Shown here in pieces: positions 17,922 to 26,759 of a stretch of 64,000 bases of DNA. How positions within the stretch are numbered: position 1 is the first letter of the stretch; the number at the start of each line of letters is the position of its first letter. The notes beneath the pieces are model-generated. The model was not told where the DNA came from. It saw nothing but the letters and a program-made list of their open reading frames with translations, and did no database searches. Source of the stretch: an uncultured Flavobacteriales bacterium (lineage in GTDB: Bacteria > Bacteroidota > Bacteroidia > Flavobacteriales_D > Parvicellaceae); NCBI GenBank assembly GCA_943788755.1, contig CALSRM010000003.1:1054001-1118000 (forward strand), in the 5' to 3' direction. Position numbers and translations under genes: made by a program.

Positions 17922-19871
17922 ATGGTTGAAATATTCTTTGAATTTCTTTCTTGCAATTTAATTAGTTTATTAATAATTCTATTTATTGGAAAAATAGTTA
18001 CTTCATGTTTAAATATTAAAGCTAATAGTTCTAAGTTTTTTGATATTTTCATCCAATTTTCTATTGGGTTATTATTTATAGTGCTCTTTTCATCTTTAAT
18101 TGTAACGAAGGGACTAACTATTTTTATTTTTGTAATCCCTTTAATTTTCTATTTGTGCTATCTAAACAAAGTAACTCTTATAAAACCTTCAATTAATTTT
18201 TCATTATTCACGACGGTATTTTCTAATTTTTTAATTTGTATAATAGTTATTTTGCCTTTTTTCATATTAGAATTTATTTTTATAGTAGATACTAATGAAT
18301 TTCACTTTATTACTCCATATTATGACCTTAGGTTTTACGCTGACTTAAGCAGTTCATTATTTCTATACGGAAAAGAAAATACATCTCTTCATTTAAATTA
18401 TATTTCCCCTGTTTACAATGCTGAAATTGTGCCCTATCATTATTTCGAATTATGGTTGAATGGGTTCTTTTCTATGCTCTTCAAAACAAGCCCTATTAAA
18501 ACTTTAATGCTTATTACTTATCCTCTCTTAAAAGCAGGTACATTTATAGGGGTATTATCTCTAATTAGCATTAAGCATTCTATCAAGATTAAACAAATTA
18601 TTTTTGCCGTATTGTTAATCTTTATTGCTGGAATTTACTTTCCGTTTTATGATGATTATTTACTAACTAAATATCATAGTTCAATTACGCAAAGTGGTGT
18701 ATTTTCATTTCTAAGGAAGCTTCTGCCATTATATCTTGTCGGCATAGTTTCCTTATGTTTTTTCTTTAATAAGAACTACAAAAGTGCAATTGTATCTATT
18801 TTATTTTTTGCTATTTTTTCTATTGGAACTGCCCCAGCTATGTTATCACTATCATTTTTATGTGCTTTATATTTTGTATATAAAACAAAATCATATCAAA
18901 TTTTTATTTTCATTTTATTGTTTATTCTCAGTTTTTCTGGATTCTTTTTTGGTTTTTCAATAAATAATCCAATTCAACCTGAATCATTTGATTATTTAGC
19001 TGCAGAATTAATAAAAGAACCATTTGATATTTTAATTCTTAAATCATTGATGTTTAAATTTGTTTTTCCATTAATTAGAGTTACAATTTGTTACAGTCCG
19101 TATATACTGTTTCTAGTAATTCTTGTTTTGAGGTTTAAAAAAATAAATAGATCCGAATTCAAAACCTTTTTTATTATTGCCTTTTTAATTTGCCTTTTAG
19201 GTGGGTTTTTCTGCACGATGATGACAGGTAATTATAATGCATCTCAACTTTTACATAACAATTTGCCATTTTTTAATTGTATATTAATTTCGTGTTTCAT
19301 TGTTTTATTTCAATATGAAAAAACTAGAAAATGGATTATTATTTTCTTAGGAGTTCTAGCAATATTTAGCTTTTACAATACTTATAATGTAATAAAGTCA
19401 CATGAATCTTCATCAGAAAAAATTTATTCTTTAAATTTTAAAAATCAGTGTATAGAAGAGTTAGAATTAAATGACCAAAAAGAAATAGTGGGCTATTCGT
19501 TAAATAAAAATGTATACCAGTTAGGTGCTGAAAATATGCGTTATCAAGGTAATTTTGGGTTTCTTGAGCTAAATAGGTTTGGATCATCATTAATAGAAAT
19601 CAATCCATTCGCATACAGTATGTTTTATCATACTCAAGACAAATTTAATATCAATTATGCTGAAAATCTTGCGTTAAATGTCTTTAAAAGATTAAATCCA
19701 ACAGAATTATCTAATCAAGACCTACAATTAAAATTCATTTCTGATTATGATATTCGTCATATATATATTCAAAATAATTCAGCTATTTCGGATTCACTAA
19801 TTAATAATCTTGAAATTAAAAAAACAATTATAGACAAAAATACAGGGGATCAATTTTTAATCCTTAAATAA
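17922..19871 (+). CDS. Large multi-pass membrane protein, family not recognised
   Basis: A 649-residue integral membrane protein with roughly a dozen hydrophobic helices and a C-terminal soluble part of about 150 residues (from about residue 500). The first extracytoplasmic loop (about 120-160) contains acidic and aromatic residues (ITPYYDLRFYADLS and PYHYFELW). This layout recalls GT-C-type glycosyltransferases or polysaccharide/oligosaccharide membrane proteins, but I see no diagnostic motif and do not assign a function. The gene is markedly richer in A and T than its neighbours and uses many TTT, ATT and TTA codons, partly because of its hydrophobicity. It begins 36 bp after the HIT gene and converges on ruvC. 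No other polysaccharide genes are immediately adjacent. Confidence 0.75.
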   Translation: MVEIFFEFLSCNLISLLIILFIGKIVTSCLNIKANSSKFFDIFIQFSIGLLFIVLFSSLIVTKGLTIFIFVIPLIFYLCYLNKVTLIKPSINFSLFTTVFSNFLICIIVILPFFILEFIFIVDTNEFHFITPYYDLRFYADLSSSLFLYGKENTSLHLNYISPVYNAEIVPYHYFELWLNGFFSMLFKTSPIKTLMLITYPLLKAGTFIGVLSLISIKHSIKIKQIIFAVLLIFIAGIYFPFYDDYLLTKYHSSITQSGVFSFLRKLLPLYLVGIVSLCFFFNKNYKSAIVSILFFAIFSIGTAPAMLSLSFLCALYFVYKTKSYQIFIFILLFILSFSGFFFGFSINNPIQPESFDYLAAELIKEPFDILILKSLMFKFVFPLIRVTICYSPYILFLVILVLRFKKINRSEFKTFFIIAFLICLLGGFFCTMMTGNYNASQLLHNNLPFFNCILISCFIVLFQYEKTRKWIIIFLGVLAIFSFYNTYNVIKSHESSSEKIYSLNFKNQCIEELELNDQKEIVGYSLNKNVYQLGAENMRYQGNFGFLELNRFGSSLIEINPFAYSMFYHTQDKFNINYAENLALNVFKRLNPTELSNQDLQLKFISDYDIRHIYIQNNSAISDSLINNLEIKKTIIDKNTGDQFLILK

Positions 19872-19952
19872 ACAATGCTATTAGGTTGTATGAAAAATAA
19901 ATTTTTTGTGATCTATTATATTATTTGAAAATGATAGAACTCCCCTTAAATC

Positions 19953-20510
19953 TTATTTTGTTCTATCTGGGTTATCCTTAACAAAAGAACCCCAGCCCGA
20001 ATAGTTCTTTTTTCCAGAGTCTAGTTTTCCTGCTTGAAAGTGGTGGCATACAGCTGCTGCTAGTCCATCGGTAGCATCTAGTTTTTTTGGTAACTCTTGG
20101 AGTTTTAATAACGATTGTAGCATTTTAGCCACTTGTTCTTTACTAGCATTTCCGTTACCAGTTATGGCTTGTTTAATTTTCCGGGGCGCATATTCTTGAA
20201 TTGGCAAATCTCTTGTAAGAACGGCTGCCATAGCAACTCCTTGTGCTCTTCCTAATTTAAGCATGGATTGAACGTTTTTCCCAAAAAAAGGAGCTTCAAT
20301 AGCAACTTCGTCTGGTAGGTATTCATCAACTAAAAAACTTACTTTTTCAAATATCTTTTTCAGCTTTAACTCATGGTTTTCGAGTTTATGTAAATGAATT
20401 ACACCTGTGCTGATCATTTCCATTTTATTTTTACGAATACGAATAATTCCGTATCCCATTGTTGTGGTCCCAGGATCTAAGCCTAAAATTATTTTGTCGG
20501 AAACTATCAT
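19953..20510 (-). CDS. ruvC: Holliday junction resolvase RuvC
   Basis: Crossover junction endodeoxyribonuclease, which cuts Holliday junctions in recombination and repair. The RNase H-like acidic active site is present: Asp12 in [12 protein letters not shown], the Glu in [11 protein letters not shown], and the C-terminal pair in [15 protein letters not shown] start it at the ATG at 20510 (185 residues). The open frame extends 22 codons further, but those residues do not resemble RuvC and overlap the divergent gene's promoter. The C-terminus carries a short extension ([16 protein letters not shown]). It is divergent from the flippase-like gene; ruvA and ruvB are not nearby. Confidence 0.95.
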   Translation of the reverse strand: MIVSDKIILGLDPGTTTMGYGIIRIRKNKMEMISTGVIHLHKLENHELKLKKIFEKVSFLVDEYLPDEVAIEAPFFGKNVQSMLKLGRAQGVAMAAVLTRDLPIQEYAPRKIKQAITGNGNASKEQVAKMLQSLLKLQELPKKLDATDGLAAAVCHHFQAGKLDSGKKNYSGWGSFVKDNPDRTK

Positions 20511-20526
20511 CAAAAGTTTAAATTTG
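20493..20526 (+). promoter_or_regulatory. Promoter of the flippase-like membrane protein gene
   Basis: TTTG (20493-20496), a 22-bp spacer and TAAATTTG (20519-20526) match the Bacteroidota promoter (TTTG, 17-23 bp, TAnnTTTG) exactly at the defined bases. The site overlaps the 5' end of ruvC on the other strand, so polymerase binding here could interfere with ruvC expression. Confidence 0.6.
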
Positions 20527-20546
20527 CACCTATCGAACAAGTAAAA

Positions 20547-21515
20547 ATAAATAAGATTCTCATACGTATACTCCAAATTTTAATATTTGTTGGAGCTGGG
20601 TACGTTATCTATTCGGAATTGCAGAAAAATAAAGAGAGTTTAAATTTCGATGGAGTATTAAAAGGCCTACTGACGTTTAACGGAATTATGATTCTAATAA
20701 TTGTTTTTATTGGGCAGTTTCTAAATTGGTGGTTAGAATCCTTAAAATTTCGAGCGCTAATTTCAAAAACAGAAGCAATCAATAAATGGGATGCTATAAA
20801 ATCCGTATATGCTGGTAATGCTATTGGAGTTTTAACACCAAATAAAGTAGGAACATTTATCGGTAGGGCTTTGTACTTAAAAGAGAAAGACACAGTTTCT
20901 GTTATCTCTTCAACCATGCTGGGAAACGTTGCTCAATTAACAACGACTGCTTTATTTGGCTTTGTGGGGTTTTTAATTATTGTTTCTTTTGGAACACAGC
21001 TTAATTTTATCAACCAAGGGTTCCCCATATATGCATTGTTGATCTCTTTTATACTACTTCTTTTGTTTGGGATTTTATTTTTTTATCCTTCGTTTCTCTA
21101 TAAACTTTCCTTAAAGCTGCCTTTCATTAGTCGGTTTGCTGAACGAATTAGTTATTTTAAATATTTTAGTACGAAAGAATTATTAACTGTTCTAGCTTTT
21201 TCTTTTCTTAGGTATATTGTTTTTGCATTTCAATTTATCTTATTATTGAAGCTTCTTAATGTAAACATCACAATCATCTCTCTTTGTGCATTTATTTGTG
21301 TGTTATATATGATAGTTACCTTTATTCCATCTCCTTTTATGGGAAATTTAGGAACAAGAGAAGCTGTTGTACTTCTTCTCTTGGCAAACTATAACAGTGC
21401 CGCGGAGGTATTATCAGCATCAATTATTCTTTGGGGAATAAATGTTGCTTTTCCTGCTATTTTGGGAAGTTTAATATTCCTGTTTGATAAAGTCAAATTA
21501 AAAACGCGTCTATAG
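20547..21515 (+). CDS. Lysylphosphatidylglycerol synthase-type flippase-like membrane protein (UPF0104)
   Basis: Multi-pass inner-membrane protein of the LPG_synthase_TM/UPF0104 family, often linked to lipid or glycan-lipid handling. Conserved segments include [12 protein letters not shown] near the second helix, the [18 protein letters not shown] region and the C-terminal [16 protein letters not shown]. The first ATG-like start in frame is TTG at 20619, but upstream codons from about 20547 encode the expected first membrane helix ([20 protein letters not shown]). The true start is therefore probably upstream at a non-ATG codon (ATA 20547 or ATT 20556), just after the promoter at 20493-20526. 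The stop overlaps the GTG start of the next gene by one base, so it is translationally coupled to the glycosyltransferase. Confidence 0.75.
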   Translation: MNKILIRILQILIFVGAGYVIYSELQKNKESLNFDGVLKGLLTFNGIMILIIVFIGQFLNWWLESLKFRALISKTEAINKWDAIKSVYAGNAIGVLTPNKVGTFIGRALYLKEKDTVSVISSTMLGNVAQLTTTALFGFVGFLIIVSFGTQLNFINQGFPIYALLISFILLLLFGILFFYPSFLYKLSLKLPFISRFAERISYFKYFSTKELLTVLAFSFLRYIVFAFQFILLLKLLNVNITIISLCAFICVLYMIVTFIPSPFMGNLGTREAVVLLLLANYNSAAEVLSASIILWGINVAFPAILGSLIFLFDKVKLKTRL

Positions 21516-22627
21516 TGATATATATTCATGGGATATTGATAGTTATATTTTCGATCTATACAGGTTGGATGCTTGCTTTAATTTTCGGATGGCTAAGGCG
21601 GAATAACAAAAAGATCATTTCCTCAATTACATCTAATAGTTTATCTGTCTTAATTCCATATAGAAATGAACAAGAGAATATTCCATTATTGCTCAAGTCT
21701 TTGTCCGATTTACAATATAGCACAGAAGCAGTTGAGTTTATCTTTATTAATGATCATTCATTAGATAATAGCGTTGATACATTAATGCTAGGGTTGGTGA
21801 ATTTCCCCTTTTCGCATAAATCAATTTCGCTAGAGGAAAAAACTTTTGGCAAAAAAAGAGCGATTGAAGCTGGAGTTATGGGAGCAGCTCATTCTGTAAT
21901 TGTTACAACGGATGTAGATTGTATCCATTCCAAAAATTGGTTGCAAGAAATTAATAGATTGATCGACTCAGAAAGTGAGTTTATTATTGGACCAGTAATA
22001 AATAAAAAAAAGCCTGGCCTATTAGCCAATTTACAACAAATAGAAACGCTCTTACTTGCTGGGGTTACAGTTGGTTCTGCTAAGTTGAAAATACCTTTAT
22101 TGTGCAGTGGCGCTAACCTCAGTTACACAAAATCATTGTTCAATAAACTACAACCTTACAAGAATAATTACAACATATTGTCAGGGGATGATATGTTTTT
22201 TCTTGAAAAAATAATTAAGAATAATGATATGGTTCATGTTGAAATAAATTCAAATTCTATTGTGGAAACAGAGGGGGCGAAATCATTTACTGAAATGTTA
22301 TCTAGATCCGTGAGATGGGCTTCAAAATCAAGTAAATTGGCAATCTCTTTATCTACTTTTTTTGGAGCTATTGTTTTGATTATTAATTGTTCTATCCTAT
22401 TTATGACAGCACTTGTAATTTTGGATAACGATAGCATTGTTTTTTTCATTAAATTGTGTGCTGTTAAAACAATTGTGGATGTATTGTTTTTAGTTTTATT
22501 AGCAAACAGATATAACAGATTTCAAACGATAATCTACTTCCCAATTATGGTTGTGTTTTATCCTTTTTATTTGTTCATAGTATCTTTAGCCACAGTTTTT
22601 TCTTCTCCAAGTTGGAAAGGAAGATGA
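21515..22627 (+). CDS. Membrane-bound family 2 glycosyltransferase
   Basis: GT-A fold glycosyltransferase of family 2, 370 residues. It has an N-terminal membrane helix (about 5-25), a catalytic domain with IPYRNEQENIP (47-57), metal-binding DVD (133-135), SGDD (223-226) and the acceptor motif RSVRW (264-268), then two or three C-terminal helices. Such enzymes transfer sugars to lipid carriers or make membrane polysaccharide; acceptor and donor are unknown. GTG start at 21515 overlaps the stop of the flippase-like gene (TAGTG). This coupling suggests a joint role in building or moving a glycolipid. Confidence 0.88.
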   Translation: MIYIHGILIVIFSIYTGWMLALIFGWLRRNNKKIISSITSNSLSVLIPYRNEQENIPLLLKSLSDLQYSTEAVEFIFINDHSLDNSVDTLMLGLVNFPFSHKSISLEEKTFGKKRAIEAGVMGAAHSVIVTTDVDCIHSKNWLQEINRLIDSESEFIIGPVINKKKPGLLANLQQIETLLLAGVTVGSAKLKIPLLCSGANLSYTKSLFNKLQPYKNNYNILSGDDMFFLEKIIKNNDMVHVEINSNSIVETEGAKSFTEMLSRSVRWASKSSKLAISLSTFFGAIVLIINCSILFMTALVILDNDSIVFFIKLCAVKTIVDVLFLVLLANRYNRFQTIIYFPIMVVFYPFYLFIVSLATVFSSPSWKGR

Positions 22628-22634
22628 AAAGTAA

Positions 22635-23903
22635 ATGAAAGAGATAGAGGAATATAAAAGAAAAGATTCAATGTATTTTGAAGCTTGGAGAAAGCTTAAA
22701 AAGAACCGAACAGCTATGTTGGGGCTACTCATCATCTGTATTGCTATTTTCATATCTGTTTTAGGAGCTAATATAAGACCTGATTCTACAGAAGATGCTA
22801 ATAATCAGAATTCACCAATATCGAGAAAAGCGCCAGGGTTTAAAGTTACTCAACTACTAGCAAGGAAAAATAGGGAATTTGAAGGTGTTGGTTTTTTTGG
22901 CAAATTATTTTTTGGATATGAAGAAGCAATATATAAAAATTATCCAATGTATGGATACAAATTTGAGGGCGGAGATATAATTATTGAAGAATATACAGGC
23001 TTTGAAAATGAAAAAGAATATTCCCCTCAATATCAGAGCTACCCTTTAGCAGAAGTTTTATATCCACTTTCTATTTCTAAAGAGGAAAAGTTTAGATTAA
23101 ACCTTAATGGAACAGTAACCATATATTTAATAGACGGTTCTGAAATAATCAAAGACGTCTCTGAAATGAGAGATGAAATTGTTGCAAATAATATCGTTGA
23201 GCAAACATTTTATTTGGGAACAGATAAATTAGGAAGAGATATGTTAAGTCGGCTAATGTCTGGAACTATTATTTCACTCTCTGTTGGGTTGATTGCAGTT
23301 ATTATTTCCTTGATAATTGGATTGTTACTAGGTTCTTTAGCTGGATTTTATCGTGGTTGGGTAGATGATTTGATTATGTGGTTTATTAATATGGTCTGGT
23401 CTATTCCTGGTCTTTTACTTATTATATCCCTTACATTAATTTTAGGCAAGGGATTTACCACTGTTTTTATTGCTGTTGGATTAATAATGTGGGTTGAATT
23501 AGCTAGAGTTGTAAGAGGTCAAATATTGAGTATCAGAGAACAAGAATATGTTGAAGCAGGCAGGGCCCTGGGTTATTCCAATGCGCGAATAATTTGGAAG
23601 CATGTATTGCCAAATATTATGGGACCAGTGATTGTAATTAGTTCTGCGAATTTTGCTTCTGCTATTCTGATTGAAGCAGGATTAAGTTTTTTGGGTATAG
23701 GAGCTCAAATACCAATGGCGTCATGGGGAGCAATGCTTGAACAACATAAATCTTATATTATGACTACAAGTAACGAAAGTGCTTTTTTAGCAATATTACC
23801 AGGAATTAGTATAATAATCCTCGTGTTCGCATTTATGCTTCTTGGAAATGGTTTAAGAGATGCTTTGGATACAAAATCTGTTGATAGTGTTACAGGAACT
23901 TAA
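22635..23903 (+). CDS. OppC/DppC-type ABC transporter permease
   Basis: Inner-membrane permease of the dipeptide/oligopeptide ABC family, 422 residues. An OppC_N-type first helix (about 30-47, GLLIICIAIFISVLG) is followed by a long soluble insert (about 50-190), absent from the short E. coli OppC. Then comes the core permease domain starting at FYLGTDKLGRDMLSRL, with the EAA cytoplasmic loop (EAGRALGYSNARIIWKHVLPN, from about residue 307) that docks the ATPase. No ATPase, OppB or binding-protein gene is adjacent, so its partners lie elsewhere. It starts 7 bp after the glycosyltransferase and its 3' end overlaps convergent murB by 4 bp. Confidence 0.9.
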   Translation: MKEIEEYKRKDSMYFEAWRKLKKNRTAMLGLLIICIAIFISVLGANIRPDSTEDANNQNSPISRKAPGFKVTQLLARKNREFEGVGFFGKLFFGYEEAIYKNYPMYGYKFEGGDIIIEEYTGFENEKEYSPQYQSYPLAEVLYPLSISKEEKFRLNLNGTVTIYLIDGSEIIKDVSEMRDEIVANNIVEQTFYLGTDKLGRDMLSRLMSGTIISLSVGLIAVIISLIIGLLLGSLAGFYRGWVDDLIMWFINMVWSIPGLLLIISLTLILGKGFTTVFIAVGLIMWVELARVVRGQILSIREQEYVEAGRALGYSNARIIWKHVLPNIMGPVIVISSANFASAILIEAGLSFLGIGAQIPMASWGAMLEQHKSYIMTTSNESAFLAILPGISIIILVFAFMLLGNGLRDALDTKSVDSVTGT

Positions 23904-24919
23904 AGTATGTTAACTTCTCGTTCCAAATTTATTCCATACACTTCTTTAATAGACTGTATTATTTCCTCACTAAGTTTATAGATATCACTTCCTGAAGAAC
24001 CTCCATAATTTACTAACACTAAAGCCTGATTTTTATGGACACCATAACTCCCTATAGTTTTTCCTTTCCAGCCAGCTTGATCGATTAACCATCCAGCTGC
24101 AATTTTCATTTTTCCGTTACCTGCAGGATAAGAAACTATTTTTGGGAACTTAGCCTTTATACCTTCAAATAAAGCATTATCAATTACAGGGTTCTTAAAA
24201 AAGCTACCACTATTTCCAATCTTTATTGGATCAGGTAATTTACTCTCTCTAATTTTTATAACGGCATTACTAACATCTTTTATAGTTGGCTCAGTAATGT
24301 TTAATGTTTCCAATTCCTGTTCAATTACCCCGTAAGAGGTGTTCAGTTGATGCTGTTTTGTTAAACGAAAAGCGACTTTAGTAATGACGTATTGCCCTTT
24401 GTTTTTTCGTTTAAAAATACTTTCTCTATAACCAAATTCACACGCAGCATTGTTAAATCGATGAATTTCACCAGATTCAATATGATAGGCTTCCAGCCAT
24501 TCAAAGCTATTCTTTACTTCAACGCCATAAGCACCAATATTTTGCATTGGGCTGGCTCCTAGACTTCCTGGAATTAAACTCATGTTTTCTATTCCTCCAA
24601 GATTAAGGTTTATTGCATGTAAAACAAAGTCATGCCAAACTATACCGCTACCTCCTGCTAATACAACAGAATTGTCATCTTCTTCAACTGCCTCTATACC
24701 TGTAATTTGATTATGTAAGGCAAGACCATCTAAGTTTTTAGTGAATAGAATGTTACTTCCACCACCAAGAATAAGTAGCTTTTCCTGAATGTATTTTTGA
24801 TCGGTAATAATATTTTGTAGTTCCTCCACATTGGTAAACTGTCCAAATAGTTTTACGCTGACGTCTATACCAAAAGTATTGTAATTTTTTAAGGAAATAT
24901 TTTGCCGAATGATACTCAC
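23900..24919 (-). CDS. murB: UDP-N-acetylenolpyruvoylglucosamine reductase MurB
   Basis: FAD-dependent reductase that makes UDP-N-acetylmuramic acid in cytoplasmic peptidoglycan synthesis. At 339 residues it is the E. coli-like type I form. The FAD-binding segments LGGGSNILF (51-59) and IPGSLGASPMQNIGAYG (116-132) are present, as is the catalytic serine (Ser239) in GNSGSFFKNP and the C-terminal Glu335 in LEREVNIL. Converges with the OppC-type gene with a 4-bp overlap of the 3' ends. The region upstream (24920-25063) is AT-rich and unremarkable. Confidence 0.95.
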   Translation of the reverse strand: MSIIRQNISLKNYNTFGIDVSVKLFGQFTNVEELQNIITDQKYIQEKLLILGGGSNILFTKNLDGLALHNQITGIEAVEEDDNSVVLAGGSGIVWHDFVLHAINLNLGGIENMSLIPGSLGASPMQNIGAYGVEVKNSFEWLEAYHIESGEIHRFNNAACEFGYRESIFKRKNKGQYVITKVAFRLTKQHQLNTSYGVIEQELETLNITEPTIKDVSNAVIKIRESKLPDPIKIGNSGSFFKNPVIDNALFEGIKAKFPKIVSYPAGNGKMKIAAGWLIDQAGWKGKTIGSYGVHKNQALVLVNYGGSSGSDIYKLSEEIIQSIKEVYGINLEREVNIL

Positions 24920-25063
24920 AAAACAAACCTAATTGTTATTTATCTTCTGTATTCAAAATAAATTAATCTTTATTCACTATACATGTTTCAAATCTCTATA
25001 ATAATAGTTTCTATTTAGCGTTTCAAAAGTATTTACTTTGAAGTCGTACAAAATATTTAGTAT

Positions 25064-26173
25064 TTGAAAAGAGTAGTAGTATCCGTAACAAATGATTTAT
25101 CTTTCGATCAACGAGTCGATAAGGTCTGTTCTACATTAACCAATAATGGTTTTGCTGTTTTGTTAATAGGGAGAAAGCTCAAAGGAAGTGCAGCTATATC
25201 AAGGGGTTATCAAACTTCCCGAATGAACTTACTGTTTACAAAAGGAGCTTTGTTTTATGCTTTCTTTAACCTCCGCTTATTATTTAAGTTACTATTTGTT
25301 AAAGCTGATATTTTTCATGCAAACGATTTAGATACATTACTCGCAAATAGGTGGGCAAGCAAATTGCGTAGAAAGCCTCTAATTTATGACAGCCATGAAT
25401 ATTTTACGGGTGTTCCCGAAATTCAGGACAGACCCAAAGTTAAAAAGGCTTGGGAGAAAATCGAAAAATCTATTTTCCCAAAATTAAAACACATATTTAC
25501 GGTTAATCAATCAATTGCAGACTTGTATAGAAACCAATATAATAAAGAAATTCGGGTACTTCGAAATGTTCCCACAAGTAATGACTTAATAAAGACTAAA
25601 TCGCGAGCTGATTTGGGAATCCCATTAGATAAAAAAATTGTACTTGTACAAGGGATGGGAATTAATTTAGATAGGGGAATTGAAGAGTTATTAGAAGCAA
25701 TTGCTATAATGGACAATACGGTTTTGTATATTGTTGGAAGTGGGGATGTTTTAAATCATTTAAAAGAACGGAGTGAGGGCCAAGATTTAAATAATAAAGT
25801 TGTTTTTGTTGATAAATTACCATACAATGAAATGATGCAATATACTTTTAACGCAGATGTTGGAATTACTTTAGATAAAGACACAAACATCAATTATCGC
25901 TTTAGTTTACCCAATAAAATATTCGATTATATTAAAGCTGGATTGCCGGTTTTGTCAAGTGATTTGGTAGAGTTAAAGAAAATTATTAATCAATATGAAA
26001 TTGGAGTTATAACGGCGGATCACTCTCCGGAAGAAATTAAGAAAAGCCTATTAGCTATATGGGATAACAAGCATATATTTTCACAATACCAAGAAAACAC
26101 AAAAAAAGCAGCGCTAGAATTAACTTGGGAAAAAGAAGTAGAAATTTTAATGGATGTTTACAGGAAATTGTAA
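25064..26173 (+). CDS. Family 4-type glycosyltransferase
   Basis: GT-B fold glycosyltransferase, 369 residues. The N-terminal domain has FHANDLDTLLANRWASK and YDSHEYFTG. The C-terminal donor-binding domain includes VLVQGMGINLDRGIEELLEA and the E-x7-E-like region around FDYIKAGLPVLSSDLVELKK. Donor and acceptor sugars cannot be read from sequence; a role in cell-surface glycan assembly is likely. The start is TTG at 25064, the only plausible start since the sequence KRVVVSVTNDLSFDQRV is the expected N-terminus of the family and no ATG occurs before it. It is transcribed away from murB and followed by a 586-bp gap. Confidence 0.88.
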   Translation: MKRVVVSVTNDLSFDQRVDKVCSTLTNNGFAVLLIGRKLKGSAAISRGYQTSRMNLLFTKGALFYAFFNLRLLFKLLFVKADIFHANDLDTLLANRWASKLRRKPLIYDSHEYFTGVPEIQDRPKVKKAWEKIEKSIFPKLKHIFTVNQSIADLYRNQYNKEIRVLRNVPTSNDLIKTKSRADLGIPLDKKIVLVQGMGINLDRGIEELLEAIAIMDNTVLYIVGSGDVLNHLKERSEGQDLNNKVVFVDKLPYNEMMQYTFNADVGITLDKDTNINYRFSLPNKIFDYIKAGLPVLSSDLVELKKIINQYEIGVITADHSPEEIKKSLLAIWDNKHIFSQYQENTKKAALELTWEKEVEILMDVYRKL

Positions 26174-26759
26174 ACGAAAACTAAATGACCTATTGGCGTT
26201 TTACTATTTTTGATGAAAGTGCAGGGTGAACAGAATTGCGTTCAAATGAAAATTTATTGTAGTTTGAAAAGAGCATGAAGTAACGAGAATATCCTTTGCG
26301 GAGCAATCTCCTTTTAAGTCTCTTGATTTTTTTTCATTGTTTTTGTATCAAGACAAAAATAATGTGCTTCCGTTTCTTCCTGTATTAGTAGTGTAAACTA
26401 CTTATCCTAAAGAGTAACTTGATGAGCCTCCGCTGCCTGTTGCATCACCACCTGTGCCTGGTACTGTTTCTTGGGCGTGCAAGCCTCCGAGTCCAAGTAG
26501 GAGAAAAGCAACACTCATAAATGTTTTTTTGTGTTTTATAGTTGGTTTTTTATTGTTTGTTCGTGTAAAGATATTATTATGCGGTTTTTTTATTGGTTTT
26601 GGAATGTTGGGTAACAAGCAGATAAAACACATATGTGTGTTATCCATAATATGGCTTTACCGTAAATTTAGAGAATCTATTGATATTAATTTGATAAACG
26701 AAATTAGTTGATTTCTAGAATAAAGTCGAGTGCTTGATTGTTTACGTTTCTTTTTTAAA
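26174..26759. other. 586-bp intergenic region with a gene remnant
   Basis: Apart from the pseudogene piece at 26366-26539 (minus strand) there is no credible gene. Around 26275-26325 there is a short sequence with GGAG and CTCC arms (26299-26312) reminiscent of dispersed intergenic repeats in Bacteroidota, but only one copy is in the window, so I cannot call it a repeat. The rest is AT-rich without clear promoters or terminators. Confidence 0.4.
26366..26539 (-). pseudogene. Remnant of a secreted T9SS-type protein gene (N-terminus only)
   Basis: Read on the minus strand, 26518 to 26405 encodes a signal peptide and mature start (MSVAFLLLGLGGLHAQE, then a GGDATGSGGSSSYSLG stretch). This is the hallmark start of a common family of Bacteroidota exported proteins that normally continues GQVVYTTNTG-NGS. 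Here the Gln codon after SYSLG is TAA (26404-26402), and the very next codons still read VVYTTNTGRNGS (26401-26366). After that the similarity stops and another stop follows. The expected ATG seven codons further upstream (26539) reads ATA. This is a decayed gene fragment: a nonsense change plus loss of the rest of the body and the C-terminal sorting domain. Confidence 0.7.

Noticed and set aside
19953-20576. Longer RuvC starting at 20576
   Set aside because: The extra 22 residues do not resemble RuvC and would overlap the divergent promoter; the ATG at 20510 gives the expected N-terminus.
23900-23903. Overlap of oppC-type and murB genes as an error
   Set aside because: A 4-bp overlap of convergent 3' ends is common, and both C-termini match their families, so no frameshift is needed.
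26402-26647. Functional 81-residue protein gene
   Set aside because: The first 43 codons have no coding character, and the rest is a truncated signal-peptide region followed by a stop within a conserved motif; treated as a pseudogene.
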